A stretch of DNA of 64,000 bases, taken from positions 63,502,129 through 63,566,128 of the forward strand of contig JAYGXS010000003.1 in the NCBI GenBank assembly GCA_036362985.1. The letters are read 5' to 3'. The notes under the pieces are model-generated. The model had not been told where the DNA came from. It worked only from the letters and a program-made list of their open reading frames with translations, and ran no database searches. Origin of the DNA: Ligula intestinalis. Taxonomy: Eukaryota; Platyhelminthes; Cestoda; Diphyllobothriidea; Diphyllobothriidae. Each line of letters opens with the position of its first letter. The stretch's first letter is position 1. This document shows, piece by piece, positions 12,301 through 21,960 of this stretch. The position numbers were made by a program, and so were the translations under genes.

Positions 12301-15300
12301 TGCGTGCCAAGGATTTGAGAGCAGGTGTCTGTAAGGCAGTGGGTTCCGTCACTTCACGCACTCATCTTCCAGTTCGGCCTTCGGTTTCGACGCCTCCTAC
12401 CGTATGCTCCTCAACAGGGCCGTGCAGGGATGGTATCTTGTGCGTGAATTGGTTTTAAGTGGTCTTCGACTTGCGATGCATCTACCGCACTCTCTTCCCT
12501 CACCCACCTTTTTCCGGTGTCAAGAAGACCGGAAATGAGATCGAGCGCAGGTGGCTGGCGCGGTGGTGCGTGCCACCACGCCCCCCCTCTCCCCGCATAT
12601 TCTGCATTTTTTATCGGTGCACAACCCGAGCAACGCCTGTCGTAACGTGATCTGGCCTTCTTGTTGGTCTAGCGCCTCTATCACGACGTCTGTTTACTTA
12701 CTTCACTTGTACTTGTTACGGCTGTCCTCTTGCGTGATCTAGCCGGTCTCCACGATGTTATGGACGGTACCCCTCCATGCGTGACGGTTGGTGGCAGCGG
12801 ATCTGGAGAGCTCTACCCAGTCTCATCTCCAGCACCGGAGACGGAATACTGAATGTCCAAGACTTACCTCCATATCCTGACGGAGTGAGTCGAGCCAGGT
12901 TTTGACTTGACCCCCAATTTTGACGTTTCCAATTAGGTTACGGTTTTAAGTCGAGGGCAGTGGCATTAAGGTTCTGAAGTAGGCGGTGAAGCGCGTGTCC
13001 ATACCACTTCAATCGTTTTTCCTGAATGGCTTGGGATATCCTTGTGATTTTGTCTCAGTAGGTGCGGACTGTCTCATTTGAGACGAAGTCGGTGTACTTT
13101 ACTCGAAGAATGCTCCTCAGATAGTATTGGTCGAAGAATTCCAGTTTCTGTTCATCCTCCACGCGCATAGTCCAACATTCGCATCCGTATAGGAGAACGG
13201 ACCGCACAGACGTTCGGTACAGGCGGATCCTTGTGGAAATAGAAATATCGCGTCGGGTCCATAGGCCCTTCCGAAGCCAGGAGAAAACTCGCTGTGCTGC
13301 GTCAATTTTGGAGACAATGTCATCTTGACTCTGTCCATTCGGCAGCAACCTCGCTCCGATGTATTTTAAACTGTCTTCCCTTTAAGTTAACAGCCGCAAT
13401 CTCGAGAGGTGTCTTCTCTTGGGCAGGGATGCAGCATGAAAACACTTTGGTCTTCCCAGCGTTTATGGACAAACTGACCGATTTCGCGACCTCGTTCACC
13501 CGTGAAACCATAGACTGTAGATCGCCAAAACTTGAAGCTAGTTAAGCGATGTCATCGGCATAGTCGAGGTCAGTCAACCAGCGCCCGGTTACAAGCTCAA
13601 TAGCGTCATTTTCCTGTAGGGCCTTCCCGAGAACCTAGTTAATGACGTAGTTAAAGATATCCGTTTAGGGGCACACGGGCTCTTCTGCCAACTTCAACAC
13701 CAACCGAACCTCGATTGTCGTCCGTGCATTATGTTTTCACTCGTTAGAGCGATTAGGTAACAGTTGGACGTGCATGAATTACTGTCCGAATTTTAGGATT
13801 GCGCAAACTGATTTTAATACTTTGGTGGTAAAAGCGTTGCCCGCATTAGCACCTGGTTAACCTTCAGTTGTTGGATTAGGATGTGCCTTCCTGTTTGAGG
13901 CCCTGTTTTATCCTCAAAGCGAGAGTAAGGTAGGTCACAATAAGAATGGACGAACTTCCCGTCTTAGTGATAACCCCTTTCCAGAATTAAATCACCTCTC
14001 AGATGTAATAGAGCGTGCAGAACGAGAACCTCTGGTGCCTTTAACAAACCTATAAGAATTATACTTTTGCGCAGTTCTTTTACGGGTTTTAGCTACTGTC
14101 CTCCCCAAGTACAGCGAGAGAGAACACTGCCGAATGACCATATGCACGAGAATCAAAAATAGATATTATCACTTCTAAGCGTCGGACGAAAATCAATATT
14201 TTCCTCTTTGATTCTGGTACCGTGGTGTGAGGCTCTGTTACTAGGATCGTGCTTCTTAGTGGCCGTGCCTAAATGAGATCATCTCAAACAGCTTTTGCAG
14301 TACTCCTTCCTTTTGTAACTAGTACATGTCCTAAATATAACCCACCGAACTCAATATCTGCACTTCACCGTAGTATTTGCTTTTTGGTACATTTAGCAAA
14401 TAAAAAATTTATTTATTAATAATTCAGCAAGGATCGGATATGCGAACAAAGAACATTTGTCTATCGCATACATCTTCTACTTTTTTACTAGCGCCACTCA
14501 CAAGAATCACGTGAACACTGAGCTTTAGGCTAACGGTGCCATCGGCGTTTACTTCAACAAGACATGGGTCGTAGGAGATGTAGTTTAACTGGCATTTCTC
14601 CCAGTCAGATAAGTCCATTTGTGCTACACAACGTCCTTGTCCTGTGAACCAGGCCGCTTAGAGTAACTGCGGCCTAGTTAGGCGGAAAAAATTAAAATCT
14701 GCTGCTTATTAAAGGAAATGCCGCCAAATACTTATCACCCTGCCTTTTTTAATACCGACCTAATTCTAGCGCTCAGTCAAATATGATATACCGTATTTTC
14801 CGGGCTATAAGATGCATTTAAAGGCCTTTAATGTTCTCAAGAAGACAGTGCATCTTGCATATCGATTAATTGTGGTCACTGACCTGGAAGCGATTTATAC
14901 AAGAAAAAGGTTCGACCATAAGCCATTCATTGTTGTTTTTGTGAAAAAAAATTAAGGGCCTTTGTGCGCCTTATAGGCTGGAAATTACGGTATTTCGTTG
15001 TTACCTTACTCGCAGGAGTAATTTTGCTGATGTTCTAACCAGTGATCAGATCAGAAGCATACATTGCTGTCAGTACGTACTCACTGTGTGTAAATATCTT
15101 CTTGGACGTCACGATGTAAGACAGGCATTTAAAAGTTAAAGTAAAACTTAACGTAATGGTAGGCGCTGCCGTTACAAAGTAGTTCCTGCACAAAATCATT
15201 TGAACCGTGCCATATCAAACATGTCTTTTATAGGAGGGTTGGCGGATTTGCTTAATTTATTTGACCCAATTGTGAAAAAAATTCCGGCCTCGGTGAGGGT

Positions 15301-16111
15301 GAAACCCACACAGCAGGGAAAGCTTTTGTGCAGCCAAGGCTCCACCATTAAGCTACGAGGCTCACCGTGCGCCGGGAATTTAATCACACTTGAATCGCCC
15401 ATATGGAATCCGCCATTGCGTAACAGAAAGCTGACTGCTTACGCAGGATTTACTAAGTAATCATCTAGAATCCTGTCTGGGCAGTCAACTTACTCTTCTG
15501 TAGGGGTGCATTCCATACAAGCAGTAAGTTGGGCGGGTAAAATCGATCCATGTCTAATTAAATTCCTGGCGCACGGTGAGCCTCGTAGCTCAATGGTGGA
15601 GCGTTGGCTGTGCGAAAGCCTTCCCTGTGTGTGGTTTTGACTCCCACCGAGGCCTGTTTGGTTTAGAATATTGTCGCGTTGTCTGCTTTCCTCGCCCTTG
15701 CCAGCCTTCATGCCATAGGGTGTGTATTTTCTGTTGTTTGTCAGTGTTGCATTGCCGTTATCGCTCTAACATTTACAAGTGCTCTGGTTGTTACTGTCCA
15801 CAGACAGTCCTGGATAATGCAAAATGGCCAACCTGCCCCATTGACCGTAGATCTCATGGACAGGTATCTAGACCTATTGCCTTCTATTTTGTTTCCTTTT
15901 GTTCTGTTGAGGCAGAGTTCCTCTCAACCCCCTGCTTATGTCCGCCCTCTCCCACCTCTTTGTTTACCTTTGATAAACCAGACAGGAGAAGTGTCGAGCA
16001 TGTCTGGCTTCGCTGGAGTCCATTCGCAGTGCCTTCGAGTCCAAGGAGGTGGCCGCCAAGGCCGGACAATGCGGTCGTGAGGTTGTAGCCATGTTTTCGC
16101 TGTTGGAGTGA
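352..16111 (+). CDS. KATNB1: Katanin p80 (KATNB1-like), 3' part of the gene, five exons
   Basis: Spliced model: 352-398, 8743-9131, 10351-10425, 12057-12173, 15982-16111. All four introns are GT..AG and every phase matches. The product is the C-terminal con80 domain of the regulatory subunit of the microtubule-severing ATPase katanin; in the family this domain binds the p60 ATPase. By eye it parallels vertebrate KATNB1 block by block: VKLDDFIP / LKASDFLP, VRHKSLTNVRLMW / SRHKNLDTVRAVW, LWNLELVALLLPQLTKL / [27 protein letters not shown] / KYESYVQTGC, GVDISLEER / GVDISREER, and a Cys-x2-Cys block before the stop. The N-terminal WD40 exons must lie left of the window. KATNBL1, which has only con80, is the alternative; the VKLDDFIP linker motif favours KATNB1. 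The introns are full of transposons, yet the reading frame is unbroken, so the gene looks functional. Confidence 0.87.
399..4768 (+). other. KATNB1-like intron, first half
   Basis: First half of an 8.3-kb intron. I see no coding exon here. The segment near 600-850 has a long open frame and resembles a dispersed repeat, but I cannot name it. A (GT)n run lies at about 4737-4751, next to the 3' end of the antisense LINE that fills the second half of the intron. Confidence 0.4.
4769..5434 (-). pseudogene. LINE 1 C-terminal tail with CCHC knuckle
   Basis: The tail is spread over two frames around the N gap. It reads TLAQLRSGYCMLLRHYQHRL, then CPDCGVSPHDCRHLFAC, a C-x2-C..H-x4-C knuckle usual at the end of Jockey/R1-like RT proteins, then LTPADLWLKPVEVAAFL. 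The frame switch coincides with the gap and its duplicated flanks. Removing one flank and the Ns (49 nt) would restore one frame, so this break is probably an assembly artefact. Confidence 0.75.
4910..4997. repeat. 39-bp exact duplicate flanking a 10-N gap
   Basis: The same 39 bases occur at 4910-4948 and 4959-4997, separated only by ten Ns (4949-4958). This is the signature of two contigs whose overlap was not merged, not a biological repeat. Confidence 0.9.
5435..6715 (-). pseudogene. LINE 1 reverse transcriptase
   Basis: 426 open codons. In order: KALGPDGL (finger), SYRPIALVSPLAKFLE, HGFRSGRGT, VSIDLSRAFDYV (motif A Asp), SVPQGSVLSPTLFNIYM and SYADDVTFF, with YADD at 5917-5906 (residues 267-270). 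The catalytic residues are intact in this block. The frame breaks after AALRTITGC and the tail continues in another frame. It would copy the element RNA at a nicked chromosomal site, but it is separated from its endonuclease by a frame change, so it counts as a pseudogene. Confidence 0.88.
6862..8183 (-). pseudogene. LINE 1 N-terminal region: 2A-like peptide, PHD-like finger, APE endonuclease
   Basis: Two frames must be joined near 8057. The first (from 8183) holds LLLTAGIEANPGP followed by W-x-C-x2-C. The second (the frame open from 8316) continues with C-x-C-x2-C-x2-WCH-x2-C and C-x2-C, a PHD-like zinc-binding pattern. Counting from 8316, the endonuclease occupies about residues 152-365: QFNANGL, IQKTK at 182-186, GGGLAFLV, LGDFN at 282-286 and SDHLPIV from 357. 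The Glu-to-Lys change in motif II and the frameshift mark it as inactive. In this family the endonuclease nicks target DNA for target-primed reverse transcription. Confidence 0.85.
8430..8508 (-). repeat. tRNA-like sequence upstream of LINE 1
   Basis: On the - strand GCCTTCG is followed by TAGCTCAGTTGGTAGAGC, a textbook A box and D arm with a GCTC/GAGC stem, and about 30 nt later by TTCAAACC, a weak B-box/T-loop match. The anticodon and T stems do not close well, so this is a tRNA-derived SINE head or tRNA relic rather than a tRNA gene. It could also be a pol III promoter captured at the LINE 5' end. Confidence 0.55.
8743..9131 (+). CDS. KATNB1: KATNB1-like exon b (con80, first half)
   Basis: 389 nt between the acceptor ctttcatctag and the donor AG|gtttgt. 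It opens in phase 0 with NKASPQCVDPF. A Ser/Lys-rich linker follows, then the first con80 helices (FMSVLSVRHKSLTNVRLMW, LRTALESAILMQDQAVFVDVL). It ends ALIAN plus AG, completed to Ser by the next exon. The ATG at 8791 is internal and not a start. Confidence 0.87.
9132..10350 (+). other. KATNB1-like intron
   Basis: 1.2-kb intron. It contains a (C)18 run at 9308-9325. I see no gene or clear element. Confidence 0.6.
10351..10425 (+). CDS. KATNB1: KATNB1-like exon c (con80 helix)
   Basis: 75 nt between acceptor taccctatag and donor GT|gtgcgt. It completes Ser and reads KLWNLELVALLLPQLTKLVW then SKYT, ending with GT that becomes Val across the junction. It corresponds to [22 protein letters not shown] in the vertebrate protein. 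The GT|gtgcgt donor was preferred over ACA|gtgtgc because only it joins the next exon in frame as [10 protein letters not shown]. Confidence 0.85.
10426..12056 (+). other. KATNB1-like intron
   Basis: 1.6-kb intron with no recognised gene. The GC-rich stretch near 11280-11420 looks like a repeat, but I cannot assign it. Confidence 0.5.
12057..12173 (+). CDS. KATNB1: KATNB1-like exon d (con80, second half)
   Basis: 117 nt between acceptor gccggtgtag and donor CG|gtaagg. It reads YVETACQAVRVILRNFASLI and, after RQTVNSAHAL, GVDISLEE plus CG. The GVDIS-x-EER block is diagnostic of the p80 C terminus. The split Arg codon is completed by the last exon. Confidence 0.88.
12740..13700 (-). mobile_element. 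RTE-like LINE fragment (RT and 3' end)
   Basis: Reading on the - strand: FNYVI, ALQENDAIELVTGRWLTDLD, YADD at 13562-13551, VNEVAKSVSLSINAGKTKVF, LLPNGQSQDDIVSKIDAAQR, RRDISISTRIRLYRTSVRS, VLLYGCECWTMRVEDE and KYTDFVSNETVRTY, then a degraded tail. This is the palm and thumb of an RTE-clade reverse transcriptase. Frameshifts split it (frames 13511-13320 and 13348-13055), and no endonuclease is present, so it is a 5'-truncated dead copy. Confidence 0.88.
14789..14992. mobile_element. 204-bp MITE-like element with terminal inverted repeats
   Basis: The left end TACCGTATTTTCCGGGCTAT and the reverse complement of the right end TACCGTAATTTCCAGCCTAT match at 17 of 20 positions, and similarity continues inward (AAAGGCC). 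There is no coding capacity, so it is non-autonomous. The ends may include a TA target duplication. The superfamily was not assigned. Confidence 0.7.
15255..15395 (-). repeat. tRNA-derived SINE, left copy of an inverted pair
   Basis: The - strand tRNA-like part (15363-15287) begins GAGCCTCGTAGCTTAATGG (A box), has a B-box-like GGGTTTCACCC and ends CACCGAGGCC, which pairs with the 5' GCCTCG as an acceptor stem. The sequence upstream of the head is shared with the right copy. Confidence 0.7.
15545..15690 (+). repeat. tRNA-derived SINE, right copy of an inverted pair
   Basis: The head at 15578-15655 reads GAGCCTCGTAGCTCAATGG, then GGTTTTGACTCCC and CCACCGAGGCC. A box, B box and acceptor pairing are all visible. 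It is the same family as the left copy in opposite orientation, about 200 bp apart, so the katanin pre-mRNA could form a long hairpin here. Confidence 0.7.
15982..16111 (+). CDS. KATNB1: KATNB1-like last exon with stop codon
   Basis: Starts after gataaaccag; the first base completes Arg, giving EERQEKCRACLASLESIRSA and ending VAMFSLLE before TGA (16109-16111). The vertebrate protein has EERLHKCRLCYKQLKSI and ends LHLLMASLD. The alternative acceptor four bases downstream would break the frame. Confidence 0.88.
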
Positions 16112-16900
16112 GCGCTGCCCCTACGTATCCCCTTTTCGTGCTCACCCCCTTTCGTTGCCCCTCACACATGTATCTGCGCATTTACCTCTTCATGCACTGT
16201 ATTTCTGCCTTAATTTATTTATCTTCTTTTTCGTTGCTGAACGGGCTGTGAGCTTTCGGAGCAATTCCGTGTTCCTTTGCATTTGGTGGTGCCACGCTTT
16301 CCGGTTACCGTTCCTACTTTGCTGCCTCCCAACGCTACCCCACCTACCGCCTCCGGACCTAGTTTTCATTTGCCGCCCAATGTCTTTGTCATCACCATCA
16401 TCACTCTCTTGCCCCACTGCCCCTGGTTTACTCTTATTATCGAGGTGAACTTTACTGCTTATGGTCGTCTGCTGTCGTGCCAGCTAGGCACTGGCGCACT
16501 CACTTGTACATAAGATACACACGTACGCACTTCTTCGACCCACTATTTTGTTACCTGCTAATTTAGGTTTCAGTAAAAAGAAAATGTTCTCTTAAACCTG
16601 TGCTATCTCAACTTCTTCAGGTAATTTTGTCAACTAAGGTTAGTCATCTGTGGGTGTACTTCCTGTTTCCGGAAATTATATAAGTCGTGAATATTAGACC
16701 CGCTGAGCGTGCATATATTATCTTAGGGGCCGTGTGGACTGATTTGGTTGATTTGGCGGTGAGCCTACTGAGAGGTTTTAAGAATAGTTTCATGGGTCAG
16801 TGTCGCTGGTCGGACAAATCGTTACTAAACCCTTTGCTGTGGTGAAACTCCAAGATGTTCCAAATGTAGCCCCCTCTTGATTGTGGGTAGCCCTATCACA
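16112..16900 (+). other. KATNB1-like 3' UTR and flank
   Basis: Pyrimidine-rich sequence following the stop. I see no clear AATAAA near the stop, so the transcript end is undefined. No other gene was seen. Confidence 0.45.
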
Positions 16901-16904
16901 GTTG

Positions 16905-17190
16905 ATGAAGTAAGTTAAACCCTAGCAACTGCAATCTTCAGGTTCGGTGCAGAGAAGGAAGGTGGCAGAGTGGTAGGGACAGTTTGTTCTGTACAGAAGG
17001 AATGGAGAACAGGTAAGAGAAATTGACTGCCGGACGAGTGCAATTCAGCAGGCTGCGTCTGAAGTGAAGTTACCTCAGGAATCGCCACAGTGTCTATAGC
17101 GGTCTTTATGTTAGTCGGCTTCGAAAGGTAGTTAGCTAGACCCCGGAGGCAGACACGCCTGTGATTGGCTGTACCAGAGGCCGACATCAG
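16905..17190 (-). repeat. Dispersed repeat family A, copy 1
   Basis: Shares ordered blocks with copies near 21.7, 24.3 and 27.1 kb: a GTTAAACCC-like start, CAACTGCAATCTTCAGG, then TTTGTTCTGTACAGAAGG. Orientation follows the reading in which the block ends ..CGCAGTTG..TTAACCC. Unclassified. Confidence 0.5.
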
Positions 17191-18429
17191 CGGCAGTGGG
17201 CGTTCACGCCCGGGCGTCTGCGTGGATTGAATTGCCGAAGACCTGCACTTACAGGGTCTTCATCATAAGGTTAATGGCGACCTTTGGTTGGTCATGCTAA
17301 AGCAACTGTAGGTGGGCAGTACGTAGTCTTCCGGATTGGAAGGTAGATATTGAAGCTGGCTCCCGTCTTGACGTCCTAGAGTCGAGCGTTGTGTCGAGCA
17401 CCTGTGACATGTTAGGGCAAGTCTAACTGGGGAAGCGGTCTGCCCATTGCGAATCACTGTAGGGCTTCTTCAATGTCTCCGTCTGCCTGGTTAAACCCGT
17501 TTGAGACACTCGTGTGCCCGGTTGAGATAAAGTTTGTAGACATCAGTGATAATGAGAGAACTATTGTACTCACGTGTGAGCGGCAGACGCTGCGTAGAGG
17601 CGCGAACCACGTGAGCCATTGTGGATCTCAACCCCAAGCAGCTGGGTCCGGGCAGAGCATAGCGACATTTTAATGGAGTGTGCCGTCGAACCAGCCCTTT
17701 CCTGTGCCTAGTGTTTTCGCTACATGCGTTCAGGTTATCAAGACTTGGTGACAATCCCGTCTGCCATAGGTGGCAACAGAGTGTACAACTGAGCGTACTC
17801 TAGACTGGTTATCATGTTAAAAGGTGGCTTTTAATGCGGCTCCTATGAACACTGACGTGTGTAGATAGGAACAATGTCGTCAATTTTGCACGTTGGGGAA
17901 TGAGTTTAATTTGTCCATATCGGGCCAAGCCCATGCATGGTCGTCTTCTTTTGATAGGTGGAGTTCAGTATAGTTAGGATAATAGGCATTTCCTTCGAAG
18001 ACTACTAAAAACGGTACACAAAACATATTAAAGGTAAAATAAATACGTTACTATCACATAGTGAGTAAAGTATTCGCATGGGCAAATTATTTTCGTAACA
18101 GAGCAAATGTAAGCACAGACATCCTGAAGGATTGGAGTAAACATCTGTCAGATAGTCGATATTACCGTTATCTGTAAGTAAGATTAACGTACTCGCTGTG
18201 AAAACGTATGGCGACGAACATCTATTGGGATAAAATTCCTAAGAATTTAAGCTAATTCCCACGCAGACTAGCTGTTGTAGCCAGAGAGAAGCAAATCTTG
18301 GAACGCAGGGCACATTCCCGATACCTCAGCAGCCGGTATGTTTGTATGCGATCGTCTTGGATATGCCTGTGTTCAAGTCTGCATTCTTAAGATAAGGACT
18401 CAAAACCTTTCAATTCTTTTGTTATCTTC
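17191..18429. other. Intergenic, nothing assigned
   Basis: Open frames here (around 17263-17754) are short and overlap on both strands, more like an old repeat than genes. Confidence 0.4.
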
Positions 18430-18935
18430 CTTTAAGCCCTTTCCAGTAGCTTGTAATCTTCCTGCAGCTGTAGCGACCTTGTACTTCATAGCCATGCTTT
18501 GCTCGGACGCCGCGGGGACGGGTCATGTCTGGCATGACCACCACGCGTGCGCAAATCACTATAGTCAAAAGCTCCGTTCAAGGTCACTCCCTGTCTGGCC
18601 TCACTGGCCAACCACTTCTCAACGTCAGGAGCTTACTGCAGGGGAGTTGTTTACGCTCAGTCACTCCCGGAACCGACGATCTACTGTTCGGTTGTAGTTT
18701 TCCGGACCCGGTGATCTACTTGCCGGACCGTGCCTCTGGACTCTGGCTCATTCACGGCAGAACTGCACTTGTCTGGGAGTTACTTGCCTGTTACTTAAAT
18801 ACTACGCTTGTTCCACCTTATTAAATTCTCCCTAACACTATGGCCTTCCATGCCTTATCCTATTAACTAGCTTATAAATTTTTGGATACGTTCTATCGTC
18901 AATTATCCGGCTGGACCACATCGTATACCAGACAG
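18430..18935 (+). repeat. Dispersed repeat family B, copy 1
   Basis: About 500 bp that reappears in reverse at 23130-23580. Shared blocks include ATAGTCAAAAGCTCCGTTCA, GTTTACGCTCAGTCACTCCC, GGACCCGGTGATCTACTTGC and, at the far end, CATGCCTTATC..CTAGCTTATA. The downstream hammerhead-like relic at 19.3 kb suggests an origin from a Penelope-type or SINE-like retroelement; that is inference. Confidence 0.6.
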
Positions 18936-20240
18936 CCATGGGCGCCACACCTGAACACTGTATTCTACACTTTGGACGCGGCCCTTTCGGGAGCGGTCGT
19001 GCACTCGTCCCATTGTCAACTTCCTTCAACCTAATCTCCGCTACCTCTGCACGATATTGACTTTTCGTCTCACCTGGCGTCCTACTCTTTCTCTTCCCAC
19101 AGGGAATCGGGCCTGAAAATCTTAGCGTCTGGCACACAGATAACTAAAGTTTCTGCCACAGCGAAAATTCGCGTTGCGCGAGCACTGGCAAGGCTCAAGG
19201 TCACACGCGACGGAGCGAACAATGGGAACTCAAGGTCACTCCCGGCAGAGCTGATTTAATCACGCAGTGAGTTGTACGTTTTCATACCTTGACAATGGTC
19301 TCGAGTAAGAGTCCGAAACGTCGGGCAAATAAAATACTGGTCCCAGAGAACGTCCTTCCGACTTCTATTCAAATTTGGAAAAGTTGTCCGATGTCTGCCA
19401 CGCTCGTCTATAGTCCACATTGATTGGTCAGATTAGGCCGCTCGCTAGCGTGGAATTTGAAGGCGGACGCGTTGGGGGGGGGGGGGTGGAGAAAGACGAA
19501 AGCAACATTCGCAGATCGGAAGTTTATTCACAGTTAATGTCAGCAAAACCCAAGTACACGTGCTACCTATCATTCATCCCTTATGGTATTTTGCTATTCC
19601 GCCACTGTCACCTGCCATAGATAAGTGTTACCGCAAACCAAAGCACTGATAATCGACTGAGAGTGGTTTTTTATGGTACCAGCTATGCTCCATAAACGAG
19701 CCGCGTGGTATGTGCACTGGACCAGCATAGGGGCCGGATCAGGGTACGGTGGGCGGCTTTTCGGTTGCGCTCCGATAACAAATGCTGAACATTGGGTGGG
19801 GGCGCATGATGGGACGCGCAGGGGTGGCTTCGGCCACACCAGCCACCTACACCAGATCCCACCTCGGGTCTTCTTAACACCGGTCTCAGTTTAGTGAGGG
19901 AGTAGATGGTGCGATAGATACCGCGCAAATCTACTATCGCTTAAGACTGATCCGCGCGCAGGTCACTGTCCTTGTACCACCTTGTTGTGGAGTATACGTT
20001 GGACATCGTCAAAATAAACGGCCGAACTGTCTATGGTAACAACTGCCCTTTTAGAGACCCATGCCAGTGCAAGGTAAATTCCAGTCTACTTTGTCTTCGC
20101 CGGCAATATTATTTGTCTACTACCAGCTGTAATGGCTACTAGGACCTCTGTCTAGACCCAAAGCAGAACGGGACAGATGACTTCCTTTAGCGGTCAGGTG
20201 AACGTTCATCAACGAGTTTCAATATCCTCTGACCTAAACT
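18936..20240. other. Intergenic repeat-like DNA
   Basis: Contains a (G)13 run at 19474-19486 and open frames on both strands near 19600-19930 that look like a dispersed repeat. No gene was recognised. Confidence 0.4.
19283..19345 (+). ncRNA. Degenerate hammerhead-ribozyme-like relic
   Basis: CCTTGACAATGG is followed by a near-complementary GGTCTC/GAGTCC stem and then CGAAACGTCGGG. The 3' core GAAAC and the stem II position fit hammerheads of Penelope-like elements, but the CUGAUGA core is lost (CTTGACAA), so it should not cleave. Confidence 0.35.
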
Positions 20241-20244
20241 GGCG

Positions 20245-20560
20245 AGACAACGAGCTCGTGGCTTAGTAGTTAGGGCGTTTGACATCGATCTCACGGGTCG
20301 CGAGTTTGAATCTCGAGTGGTGTACCACTTGGGTTTGGGTATGACCTGCTGACGACGGCTAATGAGCCGGCAGTACTCTCTGCCTAACTACCGTTTGCCT
20401 AGATGGGTGAGACAGACACCTGCGCTTATTCCTTCGTGCGTGCAGTCATTTCACGGATTAGAGACATACAACTCATAGTAGATCCTCTGTTTACCCAGCC
20501 AACATCAACCCGTTGCACGCAATCAAGATTTCAAAGCCTGTTATCCTTGACCGCATAAAA
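20245..20560 (+). repeat. tRNA-derived SINE
   Basis: The head at about 20250-20325 has an A box TGGCTTAGTAGTTAGGGCG and, about 35 nt later, a T arm CGAG-TTTGAAT-CTCG that doubles as a B box. An unrelated tail follows. The anticodon arm is poor, so it is a SINE or tRNA relic, not a functional tRNA gene. The 3' boundary is a guess. Confidence 0.6.
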
Positions 20561-21680
20561 AGCTCACAGCTTATCACCGATTGGCGGATAAGGTGAGCAC
20601 GCCAACAACGGAAGAATTACCTACAGTTGGAAAGACGTTGCTAGAAATAAGGGAATGGCCCATGCAAAAGCGGGGTTATTTGAACCACAATGCAAAAAGT
20701 AATTGGATTTCCCCATGAAAATCGAGGCTAAAATTCTGTTTTGTGTCAGCGAATTTCTTTTATCATTTTCGCGGTCGGTTTTGTTAGCCTACAGAGGTCT
20801 GCTGTTTTAGCTAAACGAGAAGCAGCTAATTCAAATAGATATCTACTAGGTGATTCCAGGTGGTGTTGTACATGCAGCGTGAAGAATTTGAGTTCTTATT
20901 GAAATGCTGAAATTTTGATTTGCTTACATAAGCCTGTGCATCGACTAAGGTTTATCAACTTTTAGTGGTGTAGACAACGGACGAGCTGCGTGGTTCTTCC
21001 GCCGTATGCTCATATTGCTGGGAGTGTCTCGATGGCAGACAAGGTAGTTGTATGCAATGAGGTGTTCCTTCATACGTACAGTAGATTGCATATCTGATAA
21101 ATTTTGAAGAACAAAATTTTAGTGGGGGGGGGGTTTAACACACATTCAAGATTGTTTATTTTATTCATTGGGGTAACTTAAGACGCAAAATGCTGTCTAC
21201 TAGAAATGAGTTCCGTTCACCTCAATATACTGGGGGACAATAGAGGTGGAAATAAGTGAAATCCAGCGTTTGTTGATATCCAAGGAATTTCCTATGCTAT
21301 TAAATGCTACGAAAAAAGCTTCTTGTTTGTTCATTTAAAAAGAGCAGGAATTTTTTGATTAAATGCGTTCACAAAACAGAAAATTTTGTCTTTTCTCCAT
21401 GAAATTGAGGTAAGTGTTCATATGAGATTAAGCATTATTGTTAGAAAAAGAAGAGCGAACTTAGTTGAAAAAAATTTTGTCTTGCAAATCTGTTAAGTTT
21501 TGCGCCATAAAGAAAAAGATTAGACTCATAAGCCCATACATTGTTTTACTGTGCCAAAATAAGAACCCCTATTTAACCATTATTAGTCATGGATGGATAT
21601 GTCCACATCTGAGCTTACATAATCACTTACTACAGTGACGACCCCATCGGCGGAAATCTGGCTAGCTTAGTCCAGCGTAT
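20561..21680. other. AT-rich intergenic DNA
   Basis: No gene or clear repeat. A (G)10 run lies at 21124-21133. Confidence 0.45.
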
Positions 21681-21960
21681 CGGAAAGTATATCGCAGGGG
21701 GTTAAGTGAGTCTAACCGTGCAACTGCGATCTTCAGACCATGGTTACTTAGTGCAGAAGAGAGAAGTCGCTGAAGGCCAGAGTAGATGGAAGAGTTTATT
21801 GTGTACGCAACGGAAGAGGATAATAGATTGACTTGGGAGAGATAAGTCCGATCAGTAGGTTGACCGGGCCCAAGTGAGGTCTTAAAGTAGTCAGGCCAGA
21901 AGACAGAGAGAGGGAGATCTTTCATTGGCTAGGTCGGCCTGGAGATTTTGGGCATAGAGG
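21681..21960 (-). repeat. Dispersed repeat family A, copy 2
   Basis: Shares TATCGCAGGGGGTTAAGTGA, CAACTGCGATCTTCAGACCA, GAGAAGTCGCTGAAGGCCAG and AGTTTATTGTGTAC with the 24.3-kb copy and the reversed 27.1-kb copy. Confidence 0.55.

Larger units (their letters stand above)
12174..15981 (+). other. KATNB1-like last intron
   Basis: 3.8-kb intron holding an antisense RTE fragment, a 204-bp TIR element and an inverted pair of tRNA-derived SINEs, annotated separately. No exon was seen between them. Confidence 0.6.

Noticed and set aside
15490..15711. 73-codon - frame
   Set aside because: Antisense reading of the right SINE copy.
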